A stretch of DNA of 64,000 bases from Hansschlegelia zhihuaiae (GTDB lineage Bacteria > Pseudomonadota > Alphaproteobacteria > Rhizobiales > Methylopilaceae), in assembly GCF_004103825.1 (NCBI RefSeq), contig NZ_RYFI01000019.1:1-64000 (forward strand), in the 5' to 3' direction. Both the position numbers and the translations under genes were made by a program. Below the pieces are notes generated by a model that was not told the origin of the DNA, did not search any database, and worked only from the letters and a program-made list of their open reading frames with translations. Positions 8,238 through 16,403 of this stretch are shown one piece after another. Numbering within the stretch: position 1 is the first letter of the stretch; every line of letters begins with the position of its first letter.

Positions 8238-9143
8238 GAAAGTACCTCCAACCTTCTTGGGTGCTCGAGCCACTACCGTGCTTTAGCTCTCGACACCCTG
8301 CGGCCAGGCGCAACGCCAAGCCGCCTCGGGGGGGCTGAGCACGAAGGTGGTACGGAGCTCGAAGACTAGCGCCAGAGAGGCTTGCGAGCAATACAATCAT
8401 TTAAAAACTGTTAATGTCCATCGCAGCCTTAGTTAAGATGCGCAGTCATGAACTAGTGTTCAAAGGCTTACTTCCATTCAACCTGACACGGGTTCTGCCG
8501 CGGGTCTGATCAATGAACTAGCCGCGAGCCCTGCACCCGTCATGAGTTTTGCAATCGGCGGCTATGTCCTGCATGCCGAACATCGGGCGGACGGGCGGAC
8601 GGGCGGACGGGCGGACGGGCGGGCGGCGCGTCGTCGATCTCGATCGTTCGCGAATGGCCGGACGGGTTCGGCGAGAACATGAACCCAGCGCAGGTCGTGG
8701 GCCGACTGGCAGCACCAGGCCCCGCTCCGGCCCCGGTAGCGCAAGGTGCGTTTTGAACCTTCGCAGTGCGTGCCCAAAGGAGGGGTGAGGGGACCGACCG
8801 TTGGGGTCGCTTGCGCGCGGCCGGCCCCTCAGTGAGCCGGTTCCTGTCCGAGGTCTCCGGCAAACGCCGCCGGCCGAGGGCGGCGTCCTGTGACCTTCGC
8901 ATCAACAGTGGTCTCGCACGACGGCGCCTTTCGACGATCGACCTACCAAAATCGAAGTATCGTCACTGCGCGAGCTGGGGCAGCGCCACGGGGCCGCCGG
9001 CATCAGCGTGACCAGCGGCCAGCGGCGCGCCGGAGCGCGGAAACGCCTCGCCCGCCGAACGAAACAGGGCGGTTTGTCGGAATAGACCCGTAAGGTCTTG
9101 TCGGAATGCGTATGAAGGGCAGGGCGCAAAGCCAAGAAGTTCT
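8238..9143. other. Non-coding stretch
   Basis: About 900 bases with no convincing gene on either strand. The only notable feature is a short octamer tandem repeat near 8.6 kb. Part of the sequence, around 8400-8520, is AT-richer than its surroundings. It separates the phage debris from the tRNA-Thr gene and is probably the decayed edge of inserted DNA. Confidence 0.5.
8584..8623. repeat. Octamer tandem repeat
   Basis: Four perfect copies of CGGGCGGA followed by one near copy (CGGGCGGG). This is a simple-sequence tract that could vary in copy number through slippage. It is not inside a gene I can support. Confidence 0.85.
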
Positions 9144-9219
<76 letters not shown>

Positions 9220-9269
9220 GAGGCGTTTTGCGCTCCTGATCCCGCAGACTGCCGCCGTCGTCAATGGCC

Positions 9270-9304
9270 GAAAACGAAACGGCCCCGCGGAATCCGCGGG
9301 GCCG
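9270..9304 (-). terminator. Rho-independent terminator of the MHS transporter gene
   Basis: Read on the minus strand, a GC hairpin with CGGCCCCGCGG arms and a very short loop is followed by the T-rich tract TTTCGTTTTC. It lies about 30 bases after the transporter stop and before tRNA-Thr. Confidence 0.8.
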
Positions 9305-9331
9305 CATTTCGTGGAACTGATCGTCGGGCGA

Positions 9332-11038
9332 TCAGGCGTTCTCGTAGGTGTTGAGGTCGCGGTCCTTTGTCTCTCGGACGAAGATCAGGCCGATCACGAC
9401 CGTCAGCAGCGCGAAGCCGATCGGGTACCAGAGGCCGGCGTAGATGTCGCCGGTCGAGGCCACGATCGCGAAGGACGTCGCCGGAAGCAGCCCGCCGAAC
9501 CAGCCATTGCCGATGTGATAGGGCAGCGACATCGCGGTGTAGCGGATGCGAGTCGGGAAGAACTCGACCAGTGCCGCCGCGATCGGCCCGTAGACCGCCG
9601 TGACGTAGAGCACCATGACGGTGAGGATCGCGATGATCTTCAGCGACTGCATGTTGCCGAGCGCGCCGAAGAAGCTCGTCACCTTGACCTTCTCGGGATC
9701 GGCGGCCGCCGGGTAGCCGGCCGCGACCGCCGCGTCGCCGATGGTCTTGGCGAAGGCGGCGGCGTCGAACGGAACCTCGGCGCCGTTGACCGTGACCTTC
9801 ATCGGCGAGCCGGCCGGCGCGTCCACCTTGGTGTAGCGCAGCGCCTGCTGGGACAGCGTCCGGCGGGCGATGTCGCAGGGCTCGGTGAACTTGCGGATGC
9901 CGACCGGGTCGAACAGATTGCCGCAGTTCGCCGGATCCGCCACGACCTCGATCTTCACCGTATCGAGCGCCCGCTCATATTTCGGGTTGGCGATCGAGGT
10001 GAGCGCTCCGAACAACGGGAAGTAGGTGATCGCCGCGACCAGGCAGCCGCCGAGGATGATCGGCTTGCGGCCGATCCTGTCCGACAACGCGCCGAAGAAC
10101 AGGAAACCGCCGGTGCCGAGGATCAGCGACCAGGCGATCAGCACGTTGGCGGTCAGCAGGTCGATCTTCAGGATGCTCTGCAGGAAGAACAGCGCGTAGA
10201 ACTGGCCCGTGTACCAGACGACTGCCTGGCCGACGACGAGGCCGAACAGCGCGATCAGCACGATCCTGGAGTTCTTCCACTGGCCGAAGGCCTCGGACAG
10301 CGGCGCCTTCGAGCGCGTGCCCTCTTCCTTCATCTTCACGAAGGCCGGCGACTCGTTCATCTGCAGCCGGATATAGACCGAGATCGCGAGCAGGAGGATC
10401 GAGGCGAGGAACGGGATGCGCCAGCCGCCCTGCAGCCCGAAGGGCAGTTGGAAGTCGGTCGCGAACGCCTGTTCGCCCATCCACAGGCGCAAGCTGACGA
10501 TGACCGCGAGGGACAGCAGCAGGCCGAGCGTCGCGGTGGTCTGGATCCAGGACGTGTAGAAGCCGCGGCGGCCGCGGGGCGCATGCTCGGCGACATAGAC
10601 CGCCGCGCCGCCATATTCGCCGCCGAGCGCGAGGCCCTGAAGCATGCGCAACGCGATGAGCGCGACCGGCGCGACCCAGCCGATCGCGGCGTAGCTCGGC
10701 AGCAGGCCGACCAGGAAGGTCGAGGCGCCCATGATCACGATGGTGATCAGGAAGGTGTATTTGCGGCCGACGAGATCGCCGAGACGCCCGAACACCAGGG
10801 CGCCGAAGGGCCGCACAAGGAAGCCCGCCGCGAAGGCGAGGAGCGCGAAGATCGCCTGCGTGGCCGGCGGAAAGGCCGAGAAGAACTGCTTGCCGATGAT
10901 CACGGCGAGCGTGCCGTAGAGGTAGAAGTCGTACCATTCGAAGATGGTGCCGAGCGAGGAGGCCAGAATGACCTTCTTCTCCTCACGCGTCATCGGCCGT
11001 GTCCGTTCGGACATATCGGCGGTGGCTGCGACGGACAT
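9332..11038 (-). CDS. MHS-family MFS transporter (metabolite:H+ symporter)
   Basis: A 568-residue inner-membrane carrier with the MHS signatures GTIFEWYDFYLYG near residue 25, GALVFGRLGDLVGRKYTFL between helices 2 and 3, and LGGEYGGAAVYVAEHAP. A soluble insert of about 110 residues (TVKIEVVADPANCGNLF onward) interrupts the second half, a variant seen in alphaproteobacterial members. Substrates of this group are usually organic acids or betaines; the one here cannot be told. The frame is open upstream, but the ATG at 11038 fits the family start and follows a GAGG site. A terminator follows. Confidence 0.85.
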   Translation of the reverse strand: MSVAATADMSERTRPMTREEKKVILASSLGTIFEWYDFYLYGTLAVIIGKQFFSAFPPATQAIFALLAFAAGFLVRPFGALVFGRLGDLVGRKYTFLITIVIMGASTFLVGLLPSYAAIGWVAPVALIALRMLQGLALGGEYGGAAVYVAEHAPRGRRGFYTSWIQTTATLGLLLSLAVIVSLRLWMGEQAFATDFQLPFGLQGGWRIPFLASILLLAISVYIRLQMNESPAFVKMKEEGTRSKAPLSEAFGQWKNSRIVLIALFGLVVGQAVVWYTGQFYALFFLQSILKIDLLTANVLIAWSLILGTGGFLFFGALSDRIGRKPIILGGCLVAAITYFPLFGALTSIANPKYERALDTVKIEVVADPANCGNLFDPVGIRKFTEPCDIARRTLSQQALRYTKVDAPAGSPMKVTVNGAEVPFDAAAFAKTIGDAAVAAGYPAAADPEKVKVTSFFGALGNMQSLKIIAILTVMVLYVTAVYGPIAAALVEFFPTRIRYTAMSLPYHIGNGWFGGLLPATSFAIVASTGDIYAGLWYPIGFALLTVVIGLIFVRETKDRDLNTYENA

Positions 11039-11366
11039 GGGCGTCACCTCGGTCTTCTTAGCGTCCGCAAGGCGTTCCCGGCGCCCGGCGGCCGTGCCGC
11101 CGTTCGTGCGGCGGCTGTTGATGTTTAGGATCAGCCCTGGCGCGCTCGCCGGCCGGCCCCATCTCCCCGAAAGACGCGATGCGCCCGCGTCAGTCGACTG
11201 CTCGATCAGTCGGCGTCGAGGCTCAGAATCAGGGGCGTGTGACAAGGATGAGCAGCGGCCCTTGGACCGTCCGCCTTGGCCTGCCTCTAACCCCCTCCAG
11301 ACCTGGCGCAGAATGTCGCAGCTCTTAGATACAAGTTGTTGTAATGACTCGTCGACTGGCCACCGG

Positions 11367-11765
11367 ATGCGACGTTCGTCTATAGCGCTTTTAGCTTTTA
11401 TGATGCTGGCGTCTCAGGGAGTCGCGGCAGCTGAAAAGCGGCCCGGCACAAGCATCGCGGAACCGCCGGATCTCAGCCCCGGAACGGTCACGCGGCCGGC
11501 CGGCAAGGCCGACCGGGAGTGGCGGCGCGGGCGCCGCGCTCCGGAGATTGTGACCGCGCCCCGGCTTCAGCCCGCGCCGAACAGGCCGGAGCCGCTCCGC
11601 TACGATGGCCGCGGACGGAGACTCAACGTGCCCGGGCGGCCGGACACCTACGACGCCTTCGGCCGGGCAGGGGCGCTGAGGCGCCCCGGGCCCGTCGTCC
11701 CGCAGACCGGCCCGACGGTGAGGACGGACGCGCCGACGCGCATCAACCAGTTCCCGCCGCGCTAG
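11367..11765 (+). CDS. Small exported protein of unknown function
   Basis: A 132-residue protein with a clear Sec signal peptide (MRRSSIALLAFMMLASQGVAAAEK, cleavage expected after AAA). The mature part is rich in Pro and Arg and probably unstructured. I do not recognise a domain. Its stop overlaps the stop of rlmB on the other strand by a few bases, so the two genes converge. Confidence 0.6.
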   Translation: MRRSSIALLAFMMLASQGVAAAEKRPGTSIAEPPDLSPGTVTRPAGKADREWRRGRRAPEIVTAPRLQPAPNRPEPLRYDGRGRRLNVPGRPDTYDAFGRAGALRRPGPVVPQTGPTVRTDAPTRINQFPPR

Positions 11766-12562
11766 GAGCGTCGCGCGCGGCGCGCCACATGAAGCGCGAT
11801 CGCCGCGGCGTTCGAGACGTTTAGGCTCTTGATCGCGCCTGGCATGTCGAGGCGGGCGAGCGCGTCGCAGGTCTCGCGGGTGAGCTGGCGCAGGCCCTTG
11901 CCCTCGGCGCCGAGCACCAGGGCGAGTCCCCGTCCGTCGAGCGCGGTCTCGTCGAGCGACGCGGGTCCTTCCGAATCGAGCCCGACGCGGAAAAATCCGC
12001 GTTCGCCAAGCTGTTGCAGCGCACGGGCGAGGTTCTGCACGAGCACGAGCGGGGCGTGCTCGAGCCCGCCGCTCGCGGCCTTGGCGAGGACGCCGGTCGC
12101 CTCCGGACTGTGGCGCGCCGTCGTGACGATGGCGTCGACCGCATAGGCGGCCGCCGTGCGCACGATCGCGCCGACATTGTGCGGGTCGGTGATCTGGTCG
12201 AGCACGAGCACGAGGCCGTCGGCCGGGATCGTCGCCAGCGTCGGAATCTCGAGCGCCTCGGCCTCAAGATAGAGCCCCTGATGCACCGCGTCGGGCGTGA
12301 GCAGCCGGTCGATCGCGCTGGGACGCACGATCTCCGGGACGATTCGGTCCCCGACGCCGGCCTCGGCGAGCCGTGCGGCGGCGTTCTCCGTCGCGAGCAG
12401 GCGGATCGGCGTGCGGCGCGGATTCCTGAGCGCCTCGACGACGCTGTGGAGACCGTAGAGCACGACCGGCCCGTCATGGTCACGCGGGTGGACGGCGCGC
12501 TCTTCGGCGCGGCGTTTCCAGGACGGGGCGTCCTGCGGACGCGATTTGCGGGGCGGGCGCAT
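11762..12562 (-). CDS. rlmB: 23S rRNA (guanosine-2'-O-)-methyltransferase, TrmH/SpoU family
   Basis: A 266-residue SPOUT enzyme, expected to methylate G2251 of 23S rRNA using S-adenosylmethionine. The family motifs are present in order: LDQITDPHNVGAIVRTAAA (motif 1), LALVLGAEGKGLRQLTRETCD (motif 2) and IKSLNVSNAAAIALH (motif 3, at the C-terminus). A substrate-binding N-terminal domain precedes them (LYGLHSVVEALRNPRR). The ATG at 12562 has CAGGAG 6 bases upstream and is preferred over an earlier in-frame start at 12622. Confidence 0.9.
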   Translation of the reverse strand: MRPPRKSRPQDAPSWKRRAEERAVHPRDHDGPVVLYGLHSVVEALRNPRRTPIRLLATENAAARLAEAGVGDRIVPEIVRPSAIDRLLTPDAVHQGLYLEAEALEIPTLATIPADGLVLVLDQITDPHNVGAIVRTAAAYAVDAIVTTARHSPEATGVLAKAASGGLEHAPLVLVQNLARALQQLGERGFFRVGLDSEGPASLDETALDGRGLALVLGAEGKGLRQLTRETCDALARLDMPGAIKSLNVSNAAAIALHVARRARRS

Positions 12563-12809
12563 GGCGTTCTCCTGCGCCGTGTCGGGTGGGGCGCTGCGCG
12601 ACTCGTCGCGCCTGACGCGCATAGCCGGTCCGGCCGCTCCCTGTCTCGCGCGGATTCCCGCCGACGGGGAAGCCGGAGCGCCGGCGGCTCGGCCTGGCCG
12701 CGGGCAAGCCGACGCTTTCCGGTTGACCTTTGAGCCCGCGCCCCGCTAAAGCGAGCCCCGCGACGGGCTGCGAGGCCCTTCGCATGGCCCGCTTCGCGCG
12801 GGCCGGCGT

Positions 12810-12894
12810 GGAGGGGTGCCCGAGTGGTTAAAGGGGACGGACTGTAAATCCGTTGGCTCAGCCTACGTTGGTTCGAATCCAACCCCCTCCACCA
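12810..12894 (+). tRNA. tRNA-Tyr (anticodon GUA)
   Basis: An 85-base class II tRNA with a long variable arm. The acceptor GGAGGGG pairs with CCCCTCC, the anticodon loop is CTGTAAA, and CCA is encoded. It lies 16 bases before tRNA-Gly and is probably co-transcribed with it. Confidence 0.97.
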
Positions 12895-12910
12895 ACCTCT
12901 TCAGCGTCGC

Positions 12911-12984
12911 GCGGGTGTAGCTCAATGGTAGAGCAGCAGCCTTCCAAGCTGAATACCCGGGTTCGATTCCCGGTACCCGCTCCA
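12911..12984 (+). tRNA. tRNA-Gly (anticodon UCC)
   Basis: A 74-base tRNA with acceptor GCGGGTG, anticodon loop CTTCCAA and an encoded CCA. Its 3' end is a common integration target, and accessory DNA starts just beyond it. I found neither an integrase gene nor a second copy of the tRNA end in this window. Confidence 0.96.
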
Positions 12985-13179
12985 GCCTTCCAGCCCTGAA
13001 AATTGAACGTTTTTCTGGCCTCTGGCCGCCTCATGCGGCGTGGGGGCTAGGGGAACGTAAGGCGGCCAAAAGGCCTCTTGTGGGGTGTTTCGGTGCAGAA
13101 AGTCCCCACGAAGTCCCCACGGAGGTTCGCTAGGCGTTCTCGCCGGCGTCCGAATCGGGAAGGGGGTTACGAAACAGCG

Positions 13180-13273
13180 AAGTAGCTCGAATCGGATTTT
13201 GCTACTTGGACGTTTCGAAAACCGGCGGCCGGGGATGTTACGTTCAGGTAGCAAAACTGAGATTTTGCTACTT
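13180..13273. promoter_or_regulatory. Operator-like repeats upstream of the AbiEi-type gene
   Basis: GATTTTGCTACTT occurs twice in direct orientation (13195-13207 and 13261-13273). Inverted halves lie between and before them (AAGTAGC at 13180, GTAGCAAAA at 13248-13256). The last pair forms a perfect 9-bp inverted repeat with a 6-base spacer. The array ends 37 bases before the start codon. AbiEi-type antitoxins are known to repress their own promoters by binding inverted repeats, so autoregulation is likely. Confidence 0.6.
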
Positions 13274-13310
13274 CATTGTAACATGCGGGCTGCGCGGATA
13301 GGCTGCTCGC

Positions 13311-13940
13311 ATGAGCCCTCCACCCGCTATCGACGCTATCTTCGCAGACAACAGGCTGCATCGATCCGCCGATCTGGCTGCAGCCGGGTTGTCGCGGATG
13401 GCGATCAAGCGCGCCGCCGACGCCGGTCGGATCATTCAATACGCCCGGGGCGTCTACGTAAGCGCCGAAGGCCTTGCGACCACTGGCATCAGCCTGGCCG
13501 CGACCTCCCTGCTCTTGCAGGGCGTCGTCTGCCTCGGATCCGCGGCGCAGTTCCATGGCCTGTCCGACGAGGATCCGCCAGAGATCTGGTATGCGGTCGA
13601 TCGCGGAAGAAACGGCAATATGGCGGCGCCCAGCATCCGTCAGCCCCATCGCCTCGTGTGGTGGCCGGCCGAACTCTTGGAGGTCGGTGTGAACACCGTC
13701 CAGATCGCCGGCGTCGACGTTCGCTTCACGTCGCCGGCGCGGACCGTCGTCGACCTCATCCGCTATCGAGGGAAGCTTGGCGAGGAGACCGCCGCCAAGG
13801 CGCTGGCGGACTATGTGCGCAGCGGCGCGGATCTGAACGAGATCTGGGACATTGCGGAAGCGATCGGGGTGAAGGACGCGTTGACGCCATTCTTGAGGGT
13901 GGCCGAGGAACTGGCGCCCTCGATCGCGGCCCTCCGGTAG
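13311..13940 (+). CDS. AbiEi-type antitoxin / transcriptional regulator
   Basis: A 209-residue protein with the N-terminal winged-helix of the AbiEi family (LHRSADLAAAGLSRMAIKRAADAGRIIQYARGVY), followed by the C-terminal domain (SAAQFHGLSDEDPPEIWYAVDRG, SPARTVVDLIRYRGKLG). In type IV systems it represses its own operon and opposes the nucleotidyltransferase toxin AbiEii. No toxin gene follows, so this is an orphan or a solitary regulator. The upstream repeats support self-regulation. Confidence 0.75.
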   Translation: MSPPPAIDAIFADNRLHRSADLAAAGLSRMAIKRAADAGRIIQYARGVYVSAEGLATTGISLAATSLLLQGVVCLGSAAQFHGLSDEDPPEIWYAVDRGRNGNMAAPSIRQPHRLVWWPAELLEVGVNTVQIAGVDVRFTSPARTVVDLIRYRGKLGEETAAKALADYVRSGADLNEIWDIAEAIGVKDALTPFLRVAEELAPSIAALR

Positions 13941-14024
13941 TCCCTCGATCTCAACGAAAAAGGGCCGCCGGCGCCACCACCGACGACCCAGTCCTGGGGA
14001 GGAAACGCCCAAGGGCGCTCCTGG

Positions 14025-14372
14025 TCACCTGGATTCGCGCGCCGGCAGGTCAAGCCGCCTGCGGATCATCCGCTCCCCGGACGGCGTCAGCGTCCATCCG
14101 GCGCCGCCGCGCGGGCCTGGAGCCTTCACTGCGAAACCATCACAGACGGCGACGCCCATCGCCTGCTCGACGTCCCAGGCCGCCGCTCCGGTCATGCGGT
14201 CGAAAGCGTTGCGCGACGCGACCATCTCGGCCTTGGAGCGCCGGACGCCCATGATGTCCCCCAACCAGTAGCGCAAGCTCCGCGCCTCGCGGCGGGCGGT
14301 CTCGGCACGGGTGACGGCGGCCTGCTTGGCTGCCTGCGAGCGCGTCAGGGGGCGATGGCGTTGGGTGAGCAC
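14025..14372 (-). CDS. Small basic protein of unknown function
   Basis: A 115-residue protein, rich in Arg and Ala, ending with a segment like a winged-helix tail (GWTLTPSGERMIRRRL). The frame stays open to 14525, but the GTG at 14372 has AGAGGAGG 6 bases upstream and is the better start. It converges with the AbiEi-type gene. No family is recognised; a DNA-binding or phage-cargo role is possible. Confidence 0.5.
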   Translation of the reverse strand: MLTQRHRPLTRSQAAKQAAVTRAETARREARSLRYWLGDIMGVRRSKAEMVASRNAFDRMTGAAAWDVEQAMGVAVCDGFAVKAPGPRGGAGWTLTPSGERMIRRRLDLPARESR

Positions 14373-14540
14373 CGGAGACCTCCTCTGAAAGGCTACCAGC
14401 GGGCCGGTCGCTAGGCCGGCTATCGCAGAGGGAACGGCCTGCGTCGCATCAAGGCCCTCATCCCTGCCAGCTTGCGGGAGCGCGATGCGCTGCGCGGCCC
14501 GCTCACCTACGTGTCTGCTCTCCACGCCGCCGCTGGAAGT

Positions 14541-14616
14541 TGGCTCGGGGTGAAAGTCTCGAACTTCCGACCTTCGGGCTCAGAACCCGCTGCGCTACCA
14601 ATTGCGCCACCCCCGA
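14541..14616 (-). tRNA. Divergent tRNA-Gln (anticodon CUG)
   Basis: A 76-base cloverleaf on the minus strand. The acceptor TCGGGGG pairs with ACCCCGA in six of seven positions, and the D arm is GCGC-AATTGGTA-GCGC. The anticodon stem has four good pairs around TTCTGAG (anticodon CTG). The T arm is GGAAG-TTCGAGA-CTTTC, followed by G73 and encoded CCA. U1-A72 and G73 match glutamine identity. The body is unlike ordinary alphaproteobacterial tRNA-Gln, which suggests a phage or island tRNA. Confidence 0.7.
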
Positions 14617-14836
14617 AAAGGGCGCGCGCGGCCGGAGCGCGCCCCACAGTCCAGTTCGAACGGCCCGCCTGGTGCGCTTCTAGGAGAGGCGTGGCGGGCA
14701 CTAAGGGCTCTGCCCCATTCCAGGCGGATATCTAGGCTGAAAATTGGATTCTGCCGGAAGCCCCGACCCGCCACAACGGTTATCTGCGGCCTGACTCAAG
14801 AAGAGGCATTGTCAACATTGCGCCCAAGAAGGCGTC

Positions 14837-14865
14837 ATGTCCGATAACCCTGAGTTATCGGACAT
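14837..14865. repeat. Perfect 12-bp inverted repeat
   Basis: ATGTCCGATAAC and its exact complement are separated by CCTGA. It may be an operator or an RNA hairpin at the left edge of the overlapping gene run. It lies about 230 bases before the first gene of that run. Confidence 0.8.
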
Positions 14866-14907
14866 CATAAATCGGGCGTTCCAGCAGGCTCCGCAGGCCA
14901 AAACTAT

Positions 14908-14944
14908 CGGTACAAGAGAAGCGAAAAGAAGGGTGCTTCTTTTC
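14908..14944. repeat. Flanking motif, left copy, with hairpin
   Basis: Starting at CGGTAC, 25 of 27 bases match the stretch at 21952-21978, and weaker similarity runs on for about 25 more. In this copy GAAAAGAAG (14923-14931) pairs perfectly with CTTCTTTTC (14936-14944) over a GGTG loop. The two copies bracket the overlapping gene run. Confidence 0.75.
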
Positions 14945-15094
14945 CAAAACAGCGGTCCGCCGACCCCCCGGCCGGGAACTTCGAATCGGTCGGCGAGATC
15001 GTACCGCAGCCCTATTGCGGCTTTCGAGGGCGCATGCATATCATGGCCTTGTCCCGCTCGGATGACCGAGGCGCGACGGCAGGAGGCCTAGAGA

Positions 15095-15547
15095 ATGAAC
15101 ACCATCATCATCACGGACAAAGACCGACAGCTCCGCGCTGAGCTCGCTGAACGCGTGCTCGTCGCCGTGCTGGGCGAGGGTTACGACCCTATCCGCGGCG
15201 ACTTCCATCCACTCGGCTGGACCCGCACGCTGGTGCAGTTCACCGGCGCGATCGACAACCCCGACGACGAAGACCCGGAGGCGACAGTCGAAATGCTGGC
15301 GCAGGTCGGCGGGATGGTTGCAGCCATAGATGCCGCCAAGCGTGCGTTCGAGGATCAGTGGGTAGAGGCTCGCCTCTCAGACGACGGCCTCACGCTCGAT
15401 ATCTCCGACGTCACAGGAGAGGAAGCGCTCGAGGAGGCCCAGGATCTCGCGGCGCGCTGGCTGTGCGTTTCGTCCGATAGGAGCGTCATTCCACCGTTCC
15501 CGTATCCGATTCCTCGGGTCGATCTCGACACAGAGATCGGCTGGTGA
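15095..15547 (+). CDS. Acidic protein of unknown function (first gene of the run)
   Basis: A 150-residue, strongly acidic protein with no membrane helix and no domain I know. The ATG follows an AGGAGG-like site (CAGGAGGCCTAGAGA). Its stop overlaps the GTG of the next small gene, starting a chain of translationally coupled genes that runs to about 20.6 kb. A structural or inhibitor role in a phage-like element is possible but unsupported. Confidence 0.6.
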   Translation: MNTIIITDKDRQLRAELAERVLVAVLGEGYDPIRGDFHPLGWTRTLVQFTGAIDNPDDEDPEATVEMLAQVGGMVAAIDAAKRAFEDQWVEARLSDDGLTLDISDVTGEEALEEAQDLAARWLCVSSDRSVIPPFPYPIPRVDLDTEIGW

Positions 15548-15693
15548 CCGGCCGCCCCTGGGCCGTCGCCCTGGACATCGACGGAGACGTCGAGCTCGTC
15601 CGTGAGTTCTTCCCCACCGCAGCCGAGGCCGAGCTCTTCGGAAACGCCTGCTTCAGCCCCATGCCCTTCATCCTCGTGAGGATCGACCAGTGA
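15544..15693 (+). CDS. Very small protein of unknown function
   Basis: A 49-residue frame that starts with a GTG overlapping the stop of the gene before it and ends overlapping the GTG of the gene after it. The product begins MTGRPWAVALDIDGDVELV. Coupling on both sides is the main reason to accept it. No family is recognised. Confidence 0.5.
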   Translation: MTGRPWAVALDIDGDVELVREFFPTAAEAELFGNACFSPMPFILVRIDQ

Positions 15694-15923
15694 CCAAGCC
15701 CGACGCCGTCTCCCGCCGCCTCTTCGCCGCCGTTCTCGCGGCCCCGCTCGGCCGCAAGCCGGAAGCCAACGCCCTCCTCAATGACCTGCTCGCCCGCAAT
15801 CGCCGGATCGGCGACGAGGTCGAGGCCGCGGATCCGATGACGGTGGACACCGACGCGGTCGCGGCTCAGGTGCTCGCCAACCGAAAGGCGGCGGCCGAGG
15901 CGATCGAAGCGCTCTCGGCGTGA
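15690..15923 (+). CDS. Small helical protein of unknown function
   Basis: A 77-residue, Ala-rich, probably all-helical protein with a GTG start inside a four-base overlap. Its stop overlaps the GTG of the next gene in the same way. I recognise no domain. Confidence 0.5.
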   Translation: MTKPDAVSRRLFAAVLAAPLGRKPEANALLNDLLARNRRIGDEVEAADPMTVDTDAVAAQVLANRKAAAEAIEALSA

Positions 15924-16300
15924 CGACACAGCACCACGACGGGTATGCTCACCCTCGCGCTGACCACGGCGCGGGGGATTCTTTATTGGCGCTGACCGAG
16001 CACGAAGTCCTCATGCACATCGTCTTTCCGGAAGGCGCTGGCGGCCGGCTCGCGCGCGTCTTCGGCGTCGACACGAGGACCGGCCAGCGCTGGAACAAGC
16101 AGGAAATGCCGATGCCGGCCGAGGTGAAGGCCTGGCTCGAGGATCAGCAAGAGAAGATCTTCACGATCGTGAACCCCTACCCGGACGCGGTCCTTCGGGC
16201 GCTCGTCCAGCGCATGCGCGACGCCGGCGTCCATGACGAGGCGATCGCAAGCTATCTCGCCGAGGCGCACGTCGAGGTCCTCGGACGAACGATCCGGTAA
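15920..16300 (+). CDS. Putative small DNA-binding protein
   Basis: A 126-residue protein. The stretch GGRLARVFGVDTRTGQRWNKQEMPMP (about residues 41-66) has the pattern of a Cro/phage-type helix-turn-helix, in which a helix around VDTRTGQRW would contact DNA. It could regulate this gene run, perhaps through the hairpin repeats at its edges, but this is inference. GTG start, coupled to the gene before. About 100 bases follow before the ATPase gene. Confidence 0.5.
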   Translation: MTTQHHDGYAHPRADHGAGDSLLALTEHEVLMHIVFPEGAGGRLARVFGVDTRTGQRWNKQEMPMPAEVKAWLEDQQEKIFTIVNPYPDAVLRALVQRMRDAGVHDEAIASYLAEAHVEVLGRTIR

Positions 16301-16403
16301 CCAGCCAAGCAACTTCAGCTTGAAATCGCTACCGTCGATCACCTAAGGTGGTCGAGTCCACCGCTGGAATGGTCCGCGCTGGACGGTTCGAGCGAGACCA
16401 GCT

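Noticed and set aside
8584-8623. Octamer repeat considered as a CRISPR array
   Set aside because: Units are 8 bases with no spacers.
9311-11128. A 605-codon plus-strand frame opposite the MHS transporter
   Set aside because: Antisense shadow of a well-supported membrane protein; the product is dominated by Arg, Asp and Gln.
12922-13254. A minus-strand frame crossing tRNA-Gly
   Set aside because: Its C-terminus is simply the complement of the tRNA, a common false gene.
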